The notes under the pieces were generated by a model. The model was not told the DNA's origin. It searched no databases and worked only from the letters and a program-made list of their open reading frames with translations. Of a stretch of DNA of 30,097 bases, positions 8,425 to 15,070 are shown piece by piece. A program made the position numbers and the translations under genes. Source of the stretch: Qingrenia yutianensis. Its GTDB lineage: Bacteria; Bacillota; Clostridia; UMGS1810. Location of the stretch: NCBI RefSeq assembly GCF_014385105.1, contig NZ_JACRTE010000019.1, positions 1 to 30,097 of the forward strand, read 5' to 3'. Position 1 is the first letter of the stretch; each line of letters begins with the position of its first letter.

Positions 8425-9459
8425 TTACTTATATTCGTAAATTCTTACCAATGTAACAACGGTTTGTTCCAGCGAAAAAGGTGTTTTCGGCGAAAATGAA
8501 TCGTTGTCTACGCCAATCATTATTTTATGTGTTTTCATTGAATATACGCTGTTTTTAGCCCAATCACTGATTGTATTATCATCAGCGTACAATTTTTCTT
8601 TATCGGAGTTGTCTGCATCCGTTTTATAAATGAACTTAAACAGCCTATCGAGGATAGTTGCAGCTTCTTCCCGTGAAATAGAATCGTTCGGATAAAATTC
8701 CGTTGCCGATTTCCCTTTTATAATACCGTTTTCATATAAATATGCCAATTCTCTCTCGTCTTTGTCAACATCGGTAAACGGGTGAGTGCGTTCGATTACA
8801 TTTATCTGCTCTTTTTCATTCAACATTCTGTAAGCCATACGGCAGAAGTCTATTCTTTTAGCGCTTTCGGAAAAATTTAATTCCAGCAAAATAGTCGGAA
8901 TAAAAGATTTTTCCGCAGCTTTTGTCACATAGCCCAGCGCCCATTCCGAACATTTGGGAATACCCTCAGCTGCATTTTGATTTATATAGCCGTTTATGCC
9001 GGTTTGACATATTTGAGATAGTTCATTTGATACGGCGGCGGATTCCGCAACTATATATTCGCAATAATTAGGCTTGTTATAATCGGCATACCGACCGAAA
9101 AACATTTCGCCGTTTTTGGTTATGCAAAGATACAGATAGTTGCCTGCTGTGCTTTGCAATGTAATATAATATCTTTCCGCCGTCTGTATAACATAAGGAT
9201 TTTCTACTTTCTCAATTTTGTTATTAAATATATTATATTCCGATAAATTCCCGGTCAATACCCATAATTCGTTTTTTCTGTTCGTGTCCTGAATTGTTAT
9301 TTTATCAAACGCAACCTCTGTATCTTCCCGATAAATTTCCGAATAATAATTTGCAATATAATCTTTTATGGTATATCCGTTGTCTGCATTTACAGCGGTC
9401 AACACAGAACAAAGCAAAAATATTGAAAGAAAATAAACCGCCACAACTTTTGATTTCAT
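8425..9459 (-). CDS. Exported protein with C-terminal SLH domains
   Basis: A 344-residue protein with a signal peptide ending CSVLTAVNADNG, the same end as in the gene upstream. The N-terminal 200 residues are not recognised. The C-terminal part carries SLH repeats that bind secondary cell-wall polymer: a clear one with FTDVDKDERELAYLYENGII and then ATEFYPNDSISREEAATILD (about residues 225-270), a second with ISDWAKNSVYSMKTHKIMIG, and a weak degenerate first one around residue 200. I prefer the ATG at 9459 to one five codons earlier because AGGA lies 8 bases before it. It lies 25 bases after the upstream gene's stop, in the same operon. Confidence 0.85.
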   Translation of the reverse strand: MKSKVVAVYFLSIFLLCSVLTAVNADNGYTIKDYIANYYSEIYREDTEVAFDKITIQDTNRKNELWVLTGNLSEYNIFNNKIEKVENPYVIQTAERYYITLQSTAGNYLYLCITKNGEMFFGRYADYNKPNYCEYIVAESAAVSNELSQICQTGINGYINQNAAEGIPKCSEWALGYVTKAAEKSFIPTILLELNFSESAKRIDFCRMAYRMLNEKEQINVIERTHPFTDVDKDERELAYLYENGIIKGKSATEFYPNDSISREEAATILDRLFKFIYKTDADNSDKEKLYADDNTISDWAKNSVYSMKTHKIMIGVDNDSFSPKTPFSLEQTVVTLVRIYEYK

Positions 9460-9484
9460 TATAACATTCCTCATTTCTTAAAGT

Positions 9485-10525
9485 TTATCGGTTGATTTTT
9501 TTAAGCGTTGCTTTTTCCAAGTCGATCCGATATTCTCGCTTTTCCTCAATGCCATCGGTCATATTGCTCCACGAGCAATACAAGGATTTTCCGTCATCGC
9601 TGAATTTGAAAGACTCTTTATTGAATTTGTAGGGACTGATTTTTCCGAACTGTCCCATTAAATCTTTTCTTCCGCCGTTTTTATAAACGATCCAAAAGCC
9701 GCTTCTGCCCGAGAAAAAAGCCGACGCAAATCCGACTTCGACCGAACAAAAATCGTTTTCGCAATGGTATATGTCATCATAATTTACCTGTCCTTTGACC
9801 CTCGCGAGCAATTCATCATACGACCAAAAGCAAAGATTGTCTCCGTGATAGCGGCTTTTTATACCGGCTTTTTTGCACAGTCTTACAAACGTTGCATAGC
9901 ATTGCTCGCGGGTGTAGGGATTTTTCGGGGCAAAAGTGCCGTTGGGCATACCCTGCATAATATTCAGTGCATAAACCTTTTTCACGGAATCCCTTGCCCA
10001 ATCGGAAACGCTGTCCGAATCCGCTATGTCTGCAACCTCGCTTTCGGGTGCGGGTTTGTCGCTTGCGTACATGGTGTAAACCCTGCTCAGCATCACGGCG
10101 GCTTCTTCTCTTGTGATCGGAGAAAACGGATCGAAAAGATTATTTCCCTTTCCCTTTACAATCCCCATTGCCGCCGCCGTTATAATGTAATTTCCATATT
10201 CGGAGTCGGCAAGATCGTCAAACATAGTGATCTCGTCCTCCGACACTTTCGACAAGCTCCCGCCGTTTATATATAAATACTGCATATCGCCAAAATCCAT
10301 ATTGTTTTGATAAGCGACAAACATCATGGCAGTTACGGCAAATTCTTCTCTTGTGATGTTTTTCTGATAATCCTTTTGCAAATCTTCCGCAACGATCCCA
10401 AGCTCGACGGCTTCTTCGATTTCGGCTGCCGCCCATTCCGACATGCCGTTGTCTGCGTTTACAGCACAAAGCGTTGTCGTCAAAATCATAGCGGTAATCA
10501 TTAAAAAGCAAAGTAATTTCTCCAA
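9485..10525 (-). CDS. Exported protein with three N-terminal SLH domains and a small C-terminal domain
   Basis: About 346 residues. The frame opens at GTG 10534, but AAGGA lies too close to it; a TTG at 10525 has correct spacing (about 9-10 bases) and gives MEKLLCFLMITAMIL as signal peptide, ending CAVNADNG. Three SLH repeats follow: residues about 25-75 (SEWAAAEIEEAVELGIV), 100-150 (ITAAAMGIVKGKGNNLFDPF with TREEAAVMLSR), and 165-220 (VSDWARDSVKKVYALNIMQG). The C-terminal 110 residues have a Trp/Gly-rich domain (GRSGFWIVYKNGGRKDLMGQ) that I cannot name. First gene of a leftward operon with a near-consensus promoter. Confidence 0.87.
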   Translation of the reverse strand: MEKLLCFLMITAMILTTTLCAVNADNGMSEWAAAEIEEAVELGIVAEDLQKDYQKNITREEFAVTAMMFVAYQNNMDFGDMQYLYINGGSLSKVSEDEITMFDDLADSEYGNYIITAAAMGIVKGKGNNLFDPFSPITREEAAVMLSRVYTMYASDKPAPESEVADIADSDSVSDWARDSVKKVYALNIMQGMPNGTFAPKNPYTREQCYATFVRLCKKAGIKSRYHGDNLCFWSYDELLARVKGQVNYDDIYHCENDFCSVEVGFASAFFSGRSGFWIVYKNGGRKDLMGQFGKISPYKFNKESFKFSDDGKSLYCSWSNMTDGIEEKREYRIDLEKATLKKINR

Positions 10526-10571
10526 TTTACACACTTCCTTTCATTAAAAAGTCGTATACTATGGCATAATA

Positions 10572-10600
10572 ATTATAACATATATATAGTATTCTGTAAA
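10572..10600 (-). promoter_or_regulatory. Sigma-A promoter of the 8109-10525 operon
   Basis: TTTACA (10600-10595), 17-bp spacer, TATAAT (10577-10572) on the minus strand. It sits about 40 bases before the first start codon. Confidence 0.8.
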
Positions 10601-10642
10601 TATATTTTCGCCAAATTTGTTTATATGCACAAATAAATTCAC

Positions 10643-10687
10643 ACCTGATATTCTGAGTCAAACTTGTTTTGATACAGAATATCAGGT
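10643..10687. repeat. Dispersed imperfect palindrome, copy A
   Basis: A 13-bp perfect stem ACCTGATATTCTG / CAGAATATCAGGT with TCAAACTTGTTTTGA in the loop. On the other strand it closely matches the palindrome at 29928-29972, including the loop motif ATCAAAACAAGTTTGAC. Both copies are also flanked on the same side by a CAAA..GGGG..GGGGAAA motif. This marks a dispersed intergenic repeat family. Confidence 0.7.
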
Positions 10688-10699
10688 ACGCAAAAGGGG

Positions 10700-10725
10700 A
10701 ACGGGGAAAATGCCTTTTCCCCGTT
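10700..10725 (-). terminator. Probable terminator of the first BlaI/M56 module
   Basis: AACGGGGAAAA (10700-10710) pairs with TTTTCCCCGTT (10715-10725) around TGCC. On the minus strand it is followed by CCCCTTTT, a poor U-tract, so efficiency is uncertain. The stretch 10601-10793 holds only this hairpin and the palindrome before it. Confidence 0.5.
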
Positions 10726-10793
10726 ACAATTTATCAGATTAAATTTTTTTCTATCTGTTGATTTTGGGTATTTACTGTATCAAATGACAGTTG

Positions 10794-12929
10794 TTATTTC
10801 TTTAAAAAATTTTTTACAACCAAAATTCCCTGTTCCCATTTGTATATCGGTCTGTATAACTCAATCTCGTATTCAATGTTATTGCATACATAAGTGGCTG
10901 AAACTGTTTCAGCGCCGGCAAGAGCTGTTATCTTTCCGCCCGAAAGACCTTGTTTGTCCATAAATTCTAAAATGACAGCATTAGGGTCAAGCCGCCATGG
11001 AAAATGTCCGATATCAACTTCCGCTTGAAGCTTCTTCATTTCTTCATAAGAAAGATGCTCTGCGTTTGATTCATCACGAAAGCTGCCGGCAATCTGTGCA
11101 ACATCTTTGAACATTTTTTCATATTCAGCTGCAATTTCAATATCGTTTTCATCTCTGCCTTCCCATGTCGGATATTGAACATCGGTCGGAACTTCAAAAA
11201 TATACGCATACAGATCATCTTTGTAAAGCAGTCGGCTTCCGCCCAGCATATTTAATATTTCATCTGCATTGTCCGCACGTGTTTTTTCAATTTTGAACAG
11301 CGTGCCGCTGCCTTCTCCGTATTTATCGTATGTTGCTTTTTGCACAAAGTTCACGGCGTTATTTCCGGAATGAATGTAGTATTTTCCTTCCCAGCTTTCA
11401 GGAATTTTAATCGTATACTCTCCCATAACGATATGATAAAAACCGCTGTAATCAATTATATTTCCGCTTTTGTCATATGTATTATACGTGATTTTATAAA
11501 GTTCATTATTTTCATCACGGACATTTAAAAAACGATATACGATGTAATCGAAATATTCAATCGAAATATATGTAAATGAATTTTTCAAAATATGCGGAAC
11601 GCTGTTTGGCCCATCAATATAACCACGAGAATTATCTATGATATAATCTAATGCAGTGTCATCTAATACGGTTGATTCCTGTGAGCACCAAACTCCATGA
11701 TGACCTATTTTGATGCAATACGCTCCTGCGTTTCCGTTTGTTTGGACAAGTGAAAGACCTACTTTCCCATCTTTCCAGACAATATTACTGTTGCTTTTGT
11801 CAAAACCAAGCTTTTCAAGCGTTTCTCTAAGCGGAACATATACCTCGCCGTTTTCGATAAAGGGTTTGTTCTTAAGTTCAATTTTTTCGCCGTTATTCAA
11901 AATTTCAATCGTGTAATCATCAGTCGTCAAATCCGATAATACGCCGCTTGCAAATACCGTTGTTGAAAGCATAATGGCGGCAATAACAGCGGATATGACC
12001 GACATAAATCTGCTTGTTGTTTTCTTATTTTTAATCATAGCAAATCTCCTTTTCAAAAATTTTTTACTGCTTGCCATTTGTGTGGTAAGCGGAAGCTGTT
12101 TGGATTTTCCTGTCGGAAGCAGGGAAAGAATTGTGTTTATATAGCTCATTTCCTCGCTGCCCGTCATATTTTTTGTAACCGCCATATCGCAGGATATTTC
12201 ACACTCGGATGCGATTTGCTTTGAAACATACCACGAGATAGGGTTAAACCAATGAATACATTTTACAAGCTCTGCAAACCATTTATATAAAATATCGTGC
12301 CGCTTAAAATGCGTTATTTCGTGACGGAGTATGTTGTGTAACTGTTCGCCTGATAACTCCGTTTTCGGTAAAATCAGCGTTGGTCTGAAAATACCTGTTA
12401 TAAACGGTGACGCAACATTTTCCCATACCCGAACATTGATTCTTCTGTCGGTGTACTCCCTTGTTTCGGGGCAGTATATAACCTCGCCGGTTTTGCGTAT
12501 CTTAATATTCAGCCTTACATAGCGTACAACATTTAAGAGCATTAAAGCTATAGTGCCGGTAAGCCATAAATACGCTAAAATATTCATTCGGTTATAAATT
12601 ATCCTATCCCATATAACTGTTGCTCTTTGTAAAAGCTGCGGCTTTTGAGTAGGGGCTGTCTGCACAACATTTTCGGTTGTTTCGGGTTGTTCACTGACAG
12701 CCTCTTGTTGTGTCTGTATCGTTTGTGTTGTAATGTTCGGCGCAGGCATTGTATTTACATTAAACCGCACCGGCATAAGCATTACAAAAAGTACGCACAG
12801 CCATATGTAATAATGCCACGAATATCCGAAAAGCTTTTTCGTTATCGGTCGGAAAATGCTGATAACAGCTGCAAGGGCAGAGCCGGCAAGTGATGTGATT
12901 AAAAGAGCTTTAAATAATTCACCAATCAA
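10794..12929 (-). CDS. M56-family membrane metallopeptidase (BlaR1-like) with stalk-type ectodomain
   Basis: A 711-residue sensor-protease. Membrane segments lie at about residues 5-25, 38-54, 118-138 and 308-328. The zinc-peptidase motif HEITH is at 203-207, and the third-ligand motif E-I-S-C-D at 244-248, both typical of M56. After the last membrane segment, in place of the penicillin-binding domain of BlaR1/MecR1, is a stalk-type (copper amine oxidase-N-like) segment (KPFIENGEVYVPLRETLEKL, about 355-374) and a further 300-residue extracellular region with a YPTW motif. Start TTG at 12929 overlaps the repressor's TGA by 4 bases and has GGAGG 7 bases upstream, so translation is coupled. Expected role: cleave or trigger cleavage of the BlaI partner when the ectodomain senses a signal. 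The signal is unknown. Confidence 0.88.
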   Translation of the reverse strand: MIGELFKALLITSLAGSALAAVISIFRPITKKLFGYSWHYYIWLCVLFVMLMPVRFNVNTMPAPNITTQTIQTQQEAVSEQPETTENVVQTAPTQKPQLLQRATVIWDRIIYNRMNILAYLWLTGTIALMLLNVVRYVRLNIKIRKTGEVIYCPETREYTDRRINVRVWENVASPFITGIFRPTLILPKTELSGEQLHNILRHEITHFKRHDILYKWFAELVKCIHWFNPISWYVSKQIASECEISCDMAVTKNMTGSEEMSYINTILSLLPTGKSKQLPLTTQMASSKKFLKRRFAMIKNKKTTSRFMSVISAVIAAIMLSTTVFASGVLSDLTTDDYTIEILNNGEKIELKNKPFIENGEVYVPLRETLEKLGFDKSNSNIVWKDGKVGLSLVQTNGNAGAYCIKIGHHGVWCSQESTVLDDTALDYIIDNSRGYIDGPNSVPHILKNSFTYISIEYFDYIVYRFLNVRDENNELYKITYNTYDKSGNIIDYSGFYHIVMGEYTIKIPESWEGKYYIHSGNNAVNFVQKATYDKYGEGSGTLFKIEKTRADNADEILNMLGGSRLLYKDDLYAYIFEVPTDVQYPTWEGRDENDIEIAAEYEKMFKDVAQIAGSFRDESNAEHLSYEEMKKLQAEVDIGHFPWRLDPNAVILEFMDKQGLSGGKITALAGAETVSATYVCNNIEYEIELYRPIYKWEQGILVVKNFLKK

Positions 12930-13303
12930 GTTAACCCCTCCTTTTTCTCAAAAATCGCTTTCAGCTCTTGTATATCCTTTTCCGAAAACTGCTCCTCCTC
13001 AAAAAGTGCGGCAACCAAATTTTCGGCTGAGCCGTCAAACAGATTTTTAATAAGATTTCTTACCTGCGATTTTTTATATTCCTTTGCCGTTAAAATCGGC
13101 GTGTAATACCACGCCTTACCCCGTCTTTCGGCAGACAATGCGCCTTTTTCAACAAGCCTTGCAAGAAATGTAGCGATTGTTGTGCGCTTCCAGCCCTTTT
13201 CTTCAACGGATTTTCCGATTGCCGTTGAACCTATCGGCTCATCTGCTTTCCATACAACCTTCATAATTTCAAGCTCTGCTTCACCTATGTTTATATGTTT
13301 CAT
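12926..13303 (-). CDS. BlaI/MecI-family transcriptional repressor (module 1)
   Basis: A 125-residue winged-helix repressor: N-terminal HTH (AELEIMKVVWKADEPIGSTA then WKRTTIATFLARLVEKGALS) and a C-terminal dimerisation helix region. The region matching the protease-sensitive site of BlaI/MecI reads NLVAALFEEEQFS; the Asn-Phe pair cut in staphylococcal BlaI is not present, and all three BlaI proteins in the window have A-L-F/Y at this place. I chose the ATG at 13303 because GGAGGT lies 8 bases upstream; the longer frame to 13318 begins inside that ribosome site. First gene of a two-gene module; autoregulation through the dyads at 13324-13361 is likely. Confidence 0.92.
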   Translation of the reverse strand: MKHINIGEAELEIMKVVWKADEPIGSTAIGKSVEEKGWKRTTIATFLARLVEKGALSAERRGKAWYYTPILTAKEYKKSQVRNLIKNLFDGSAENLVAALFEEEQFSEKDIQELKAIFEKKEGLT

Positions 13304-13323
13304 AAGGCATACCTCCAATATAA

Positions 13324-13373
13324 TCTACTGTTGTCGACATATATGGTCTACCACATTAGACATAGTTTGTCAA
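13324..13373 (-). promoter_or_regulatory. Promoter and candidate BlaI operators of module 1
   Basis: TTGACA (13373-13368) with a 17-bp spacer to TAGACC (13350-13345), a poor -10 preceded by TGTGG. The dyad GTCTA-CCACAT-TAGAC (13346-13361) overlaps the spacer and -10, and a second TACTGTTGTCGACA-like site lies downstream (about 13324-13339). Their place fits repression by the encoded BlaI protein. Confidence 0.55.
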
Positions 13374-13444
13374 GACCTTTTGATGAATTTATAAATTTTA
13401 ACTAAGTCTTGACACATAAAACTGTTCGGAATATATAAATACAT
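13368..13444. repeat. Upstream block shared by the three BlaI promoters, copy 1
   Basis: About 77 bases are nearly identical to 23130-23206 and 26051-26127 (common core ACATAAAACTGTTCGGAATA). In this copy the two -35 regions form a perfect 9-bp inverted repeat (TGTCAAGAC ... GTCTTGACA). It reaches exactly to the -35 box of each BlaI promoter. Confidence 0.85.
13409..13437 (+). promoter_or_regulatory. Predicted divergent promoter, copy 1
   Basis: TTGACA (13409-13414), 17-bp spacer, TATATA (13432-13437), facing right, away from the BlaI gene. No rightward coding gene follows; the hairpin at 13573-13613 could end a transcript of about 170 nt. 13445-13572 holds no gene that I can support. Confidence 0.5.
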
Positions 13445-13572
13445 AGCCTGTGTGAGCAATGCGCTGTTTATCGGCGCATATCACAATAACAAAAGTTGCC
13501 GGCGCAGTCGGTTTTGAGGCTGTATGCAGGCTCTGCCGTACGGTATGTCAGCGTATAATTTACTGCTTTTTA

Positions 13573-13613
13573 AAAACAAATCCGACAAGGAATAACCCTG
13601 CCGGATTTGTTTT
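13573..13613 (-). terminator. Terminator after the SLH gene 13647-14771 (possibly bidirectional)
   Basis: AAAACAAATCCG (13573-13584) pairs with CGGATTTGTTTT (13602-13613); T runs occur at both ends depending on strand. It lies 33 bases beyond the leftward gene's stop. Confidence 0.75.
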
Positions 13614-13646
13614 CGGTTATGATTATGCTCTTTTAATTACCGAGCA

Positions 13647-14771
13647 TTATTTATTGTCATAATCAATATAACCGGCTTTATGTAATTCATCCCGGCTATA
13701 AATCGGCGGAAGTATTTCCGCACCGTTAAAGTCGTAAACACCATAGACTGTTTCACCCCACGATCCAAACTCGGCGGGTTTTGTTATATCATAGGTTATA
13801 ATATACTTTCCGTCCTCTGTAATGCCAAGAAAATATCCCGCCTTTCTCGGAAGTTCAAGAATTTTATTTCCGCTCGGAAGTTCGTAAAACTCCGTATGTG
13901 CTTCTGTTTGCGGTGCATCGCTGCCGAATACGGCAATCACAGTCTTTTTGTTGTGTTCAAAGAAATCCCAACCGCTGTAACCGTAATCAATGCGGTAATC
14001 ATATGTTGCCCAGTACATCGGAAGTATAAAAATCACATTGCCATCTTTGTCCTCAATCCACATCTGCATTAAATTAAAATAACAGGATAGTTCCGTGTTG
14101 ATTTCGCTGTGATGTGCAATGCAATTTATAAGCCGCATTGCGATTGCAGCCGCCTGTTCCTTTGAAAGCGTTTCTGAAGGTGAAAAATGATTTTCGCCCG
14201 TTCCGTTCATAATTCCCATTCCGCAGACGGATTTTATTGCGTCCGATGATTCATCTGTTAGAGAATAAGTATCATTAAAAGGCAATTTATACGGCAGCTT
14301 TTTCAAATTGCAATATTGGGCAGCGCGGCTTATAATGAGAGCTGTTTCCTCTCTTGTCAGATAATCCGACGGGCAAAAGGTTTTTTCGGTTTTGCCCTTA
14401 ATTATTCCGCTTTCATACAGAGCTAAAATATACTCGCTGTTTGTATCTTCAAACGGTGATGTCTTTCCCGAAAATTTGGGGTAAATCGGCGTTGATTTTC
14501 CGATTTCATCCGAAACATTTGTAACACCGTTCATATAACCGACCGTATTGTATATAAGCTCACAAAATTCTTGCCGTGTAACAGACGCTGTAAAATCGCC
14601 GCCGTACATTTCCTGCGGCATTATGTTATACAGAGGGGATTCTGCGTCTTTAATGTAGTAATATGCCCATTCGGAACATTTTTCATCAGAGTATGCTTGC
14701 TCTGCAAATGCAGCTATTGCCGCAGAGCAAATAATTGTAATTGTTAAAATAATTGATAACAGTTTTTTCAT
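13647..14771 (-). CDS. Exported SLH-domain protein, paralogue 1
   Basis: A 374-residue protein: signal peptide (MKKLLSIILTITIICSAAIA, cleavage after AFA), three SLH repeats (about residues 30-85, 105-160, 165-222; motifs ILALYESGIIKGKTEKTFCP and SDAIKSVCGMGIMNGTG), then a 150-residue C-terminal domain ending in a WG-repeat-like stretch (VYGVYDFNGAEILPPIYSRD). SLH repeats should anchor it to wall polymer. From the Glu-Gln just after the signal peptide to GYID near the end it is about 96% identical (some 14 differences) to the protein at 18205-19374, while signal peptide and last residues differ. ATG is preceded by AAAGGGG at 8 bases. It has its own promoter (14940-14968) and is not part of a BlaI module, unlike its twin. 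Confidence 0.9.
   Translation of the reverse strand: MKKLLSIILTITIICSAAIAAFAEQAYSDEKCSEWAYYYIKDAESPLYNIMPQEMYGGDFTASVTRQEFCELIYNTVGYMNGVTNVSDEIGKSTPIYPKFSGKTSPFEDTNSEYILALYESGIIKGKTEKTFCPSDYLTREETALIISRAAQYCNLKKLPYKLPFNDTYSLTDESSDAIKSVCGMGIMNGTGENHFSPSETLSKEQAAAIAMRLINCIAHHSEINTELSCYFNLMQMWIEDKDGNVIFILPMYWATYDYRIDYGYSGWDFFEHNKKTVIAVFGSDAPQTEAHTEFYELPSGNKILELPRKAGYFLGITEDGKYIITYDITKPAEFGSWGETVYGVYDFNGAEILPPIYSRDELHKAGYIDYDNK
13662..14710 (-). repeat. 1049-bp duplicated block, copy 1 (with 18265-19313)
   Basis: The two blocks align without any gap over 1049 bp. Similarity starts at ATCAATATAACCGGC on the low side and stops at the base after the shared TCTGCAAATG on the high side. It covers the mature protein and almost nothing else, so both edges lie within the coding sequences. 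Confidence 0.9.
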
Positions 14772-14799
14772 TGCTTTTGCCCCTTTCTTTTGTTAGAAA

Positions 14800-14907
14800 T
14801 TAAGTCAAATCAAAATCATAATCAATTACAATTCCGTTATCAAACTTAATTATCAGCCATTCATAGTCTATATATTTTGATTTACAGTTGTTCTTTACGC
14901 TTCTCAT
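14800..14907 (-). CDS. Possible 35-residue small protein ahead of the SLH gene
   Basis: An ATG-started frame of 36 codons (begins MRSVKNNCKSKYIDYEWLII, ends DYDFDLT, stop TAA). It is acidic and aromatic-rich towards its end, with no signal peptide. It lies between a clear promoter and the SLH gene, 28 bases before it, which supports expression. The ribosome site is weak (GGGA about 8 bases before the start), and the text resembles the tail of a longer globular protein, so it may be a gene relic. No family recognised. Confidence 0.4.
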   Translation of the reverse strand: MRSVKNNCKSKYIDYEWLIIKFDNGIVIDYDFDLT

Positions 14908-14939
14908 AACAGGATTCCCAATAATTTATTCTTAATAAT

Positions 14940-14968
14940 ATTATACAACATTTTTTGTGCATTTTCAA
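14940..14968 (-). promoter_or_regulatory. Sigma-A promoter for 14907-13647
   Basis: TTGAAA (14968-14963), 17-bp spacer, TATAAT (14945-14940). Its -35 and spacing are consensus-like. The next gene to its left is the 35-codon frame, then the SLH gene. Confidence 0.82.
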
Positions 14969-14998
14969 CCTTTCAGCAGCCTTTTCGGCGGATTGTAT

Positions 14999-15042
14999 AA
15001 AAAATCGCAGACAGAAGCGAATCAACTCTTGTCTGCGATTTT
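14999..15042 (-). terminator. Terminator of the M3 peptidase gene
   Basis: A 13-bp perfect stem AAAATCGCAGACA / TGTCTGCGATTTT, followed on the minus strand by T residues. It lies 28 bases after the gene's stop codon. Confidence 0.9.
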
Positions 15043-15070
15043 CGGTATCATTCTAATAATTTAAACCGAT

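Noticed and set aside
9764..10276. A 170-codon plus-strand frame opposite an SLH gene
   Set aside because: It is a shadow of the clear SLH gene on the other strand; no ribosome site and a composition typical of antisense frames.
13459..13662. A 67-codon plus-strand frame in the gap after the first BlaI promoter
   Set aside because: It runs through a terminator hairpin into the SLH gene's 3' end; no motif. The divergent promoter at 13409-13437 would more likely make a short RNA.
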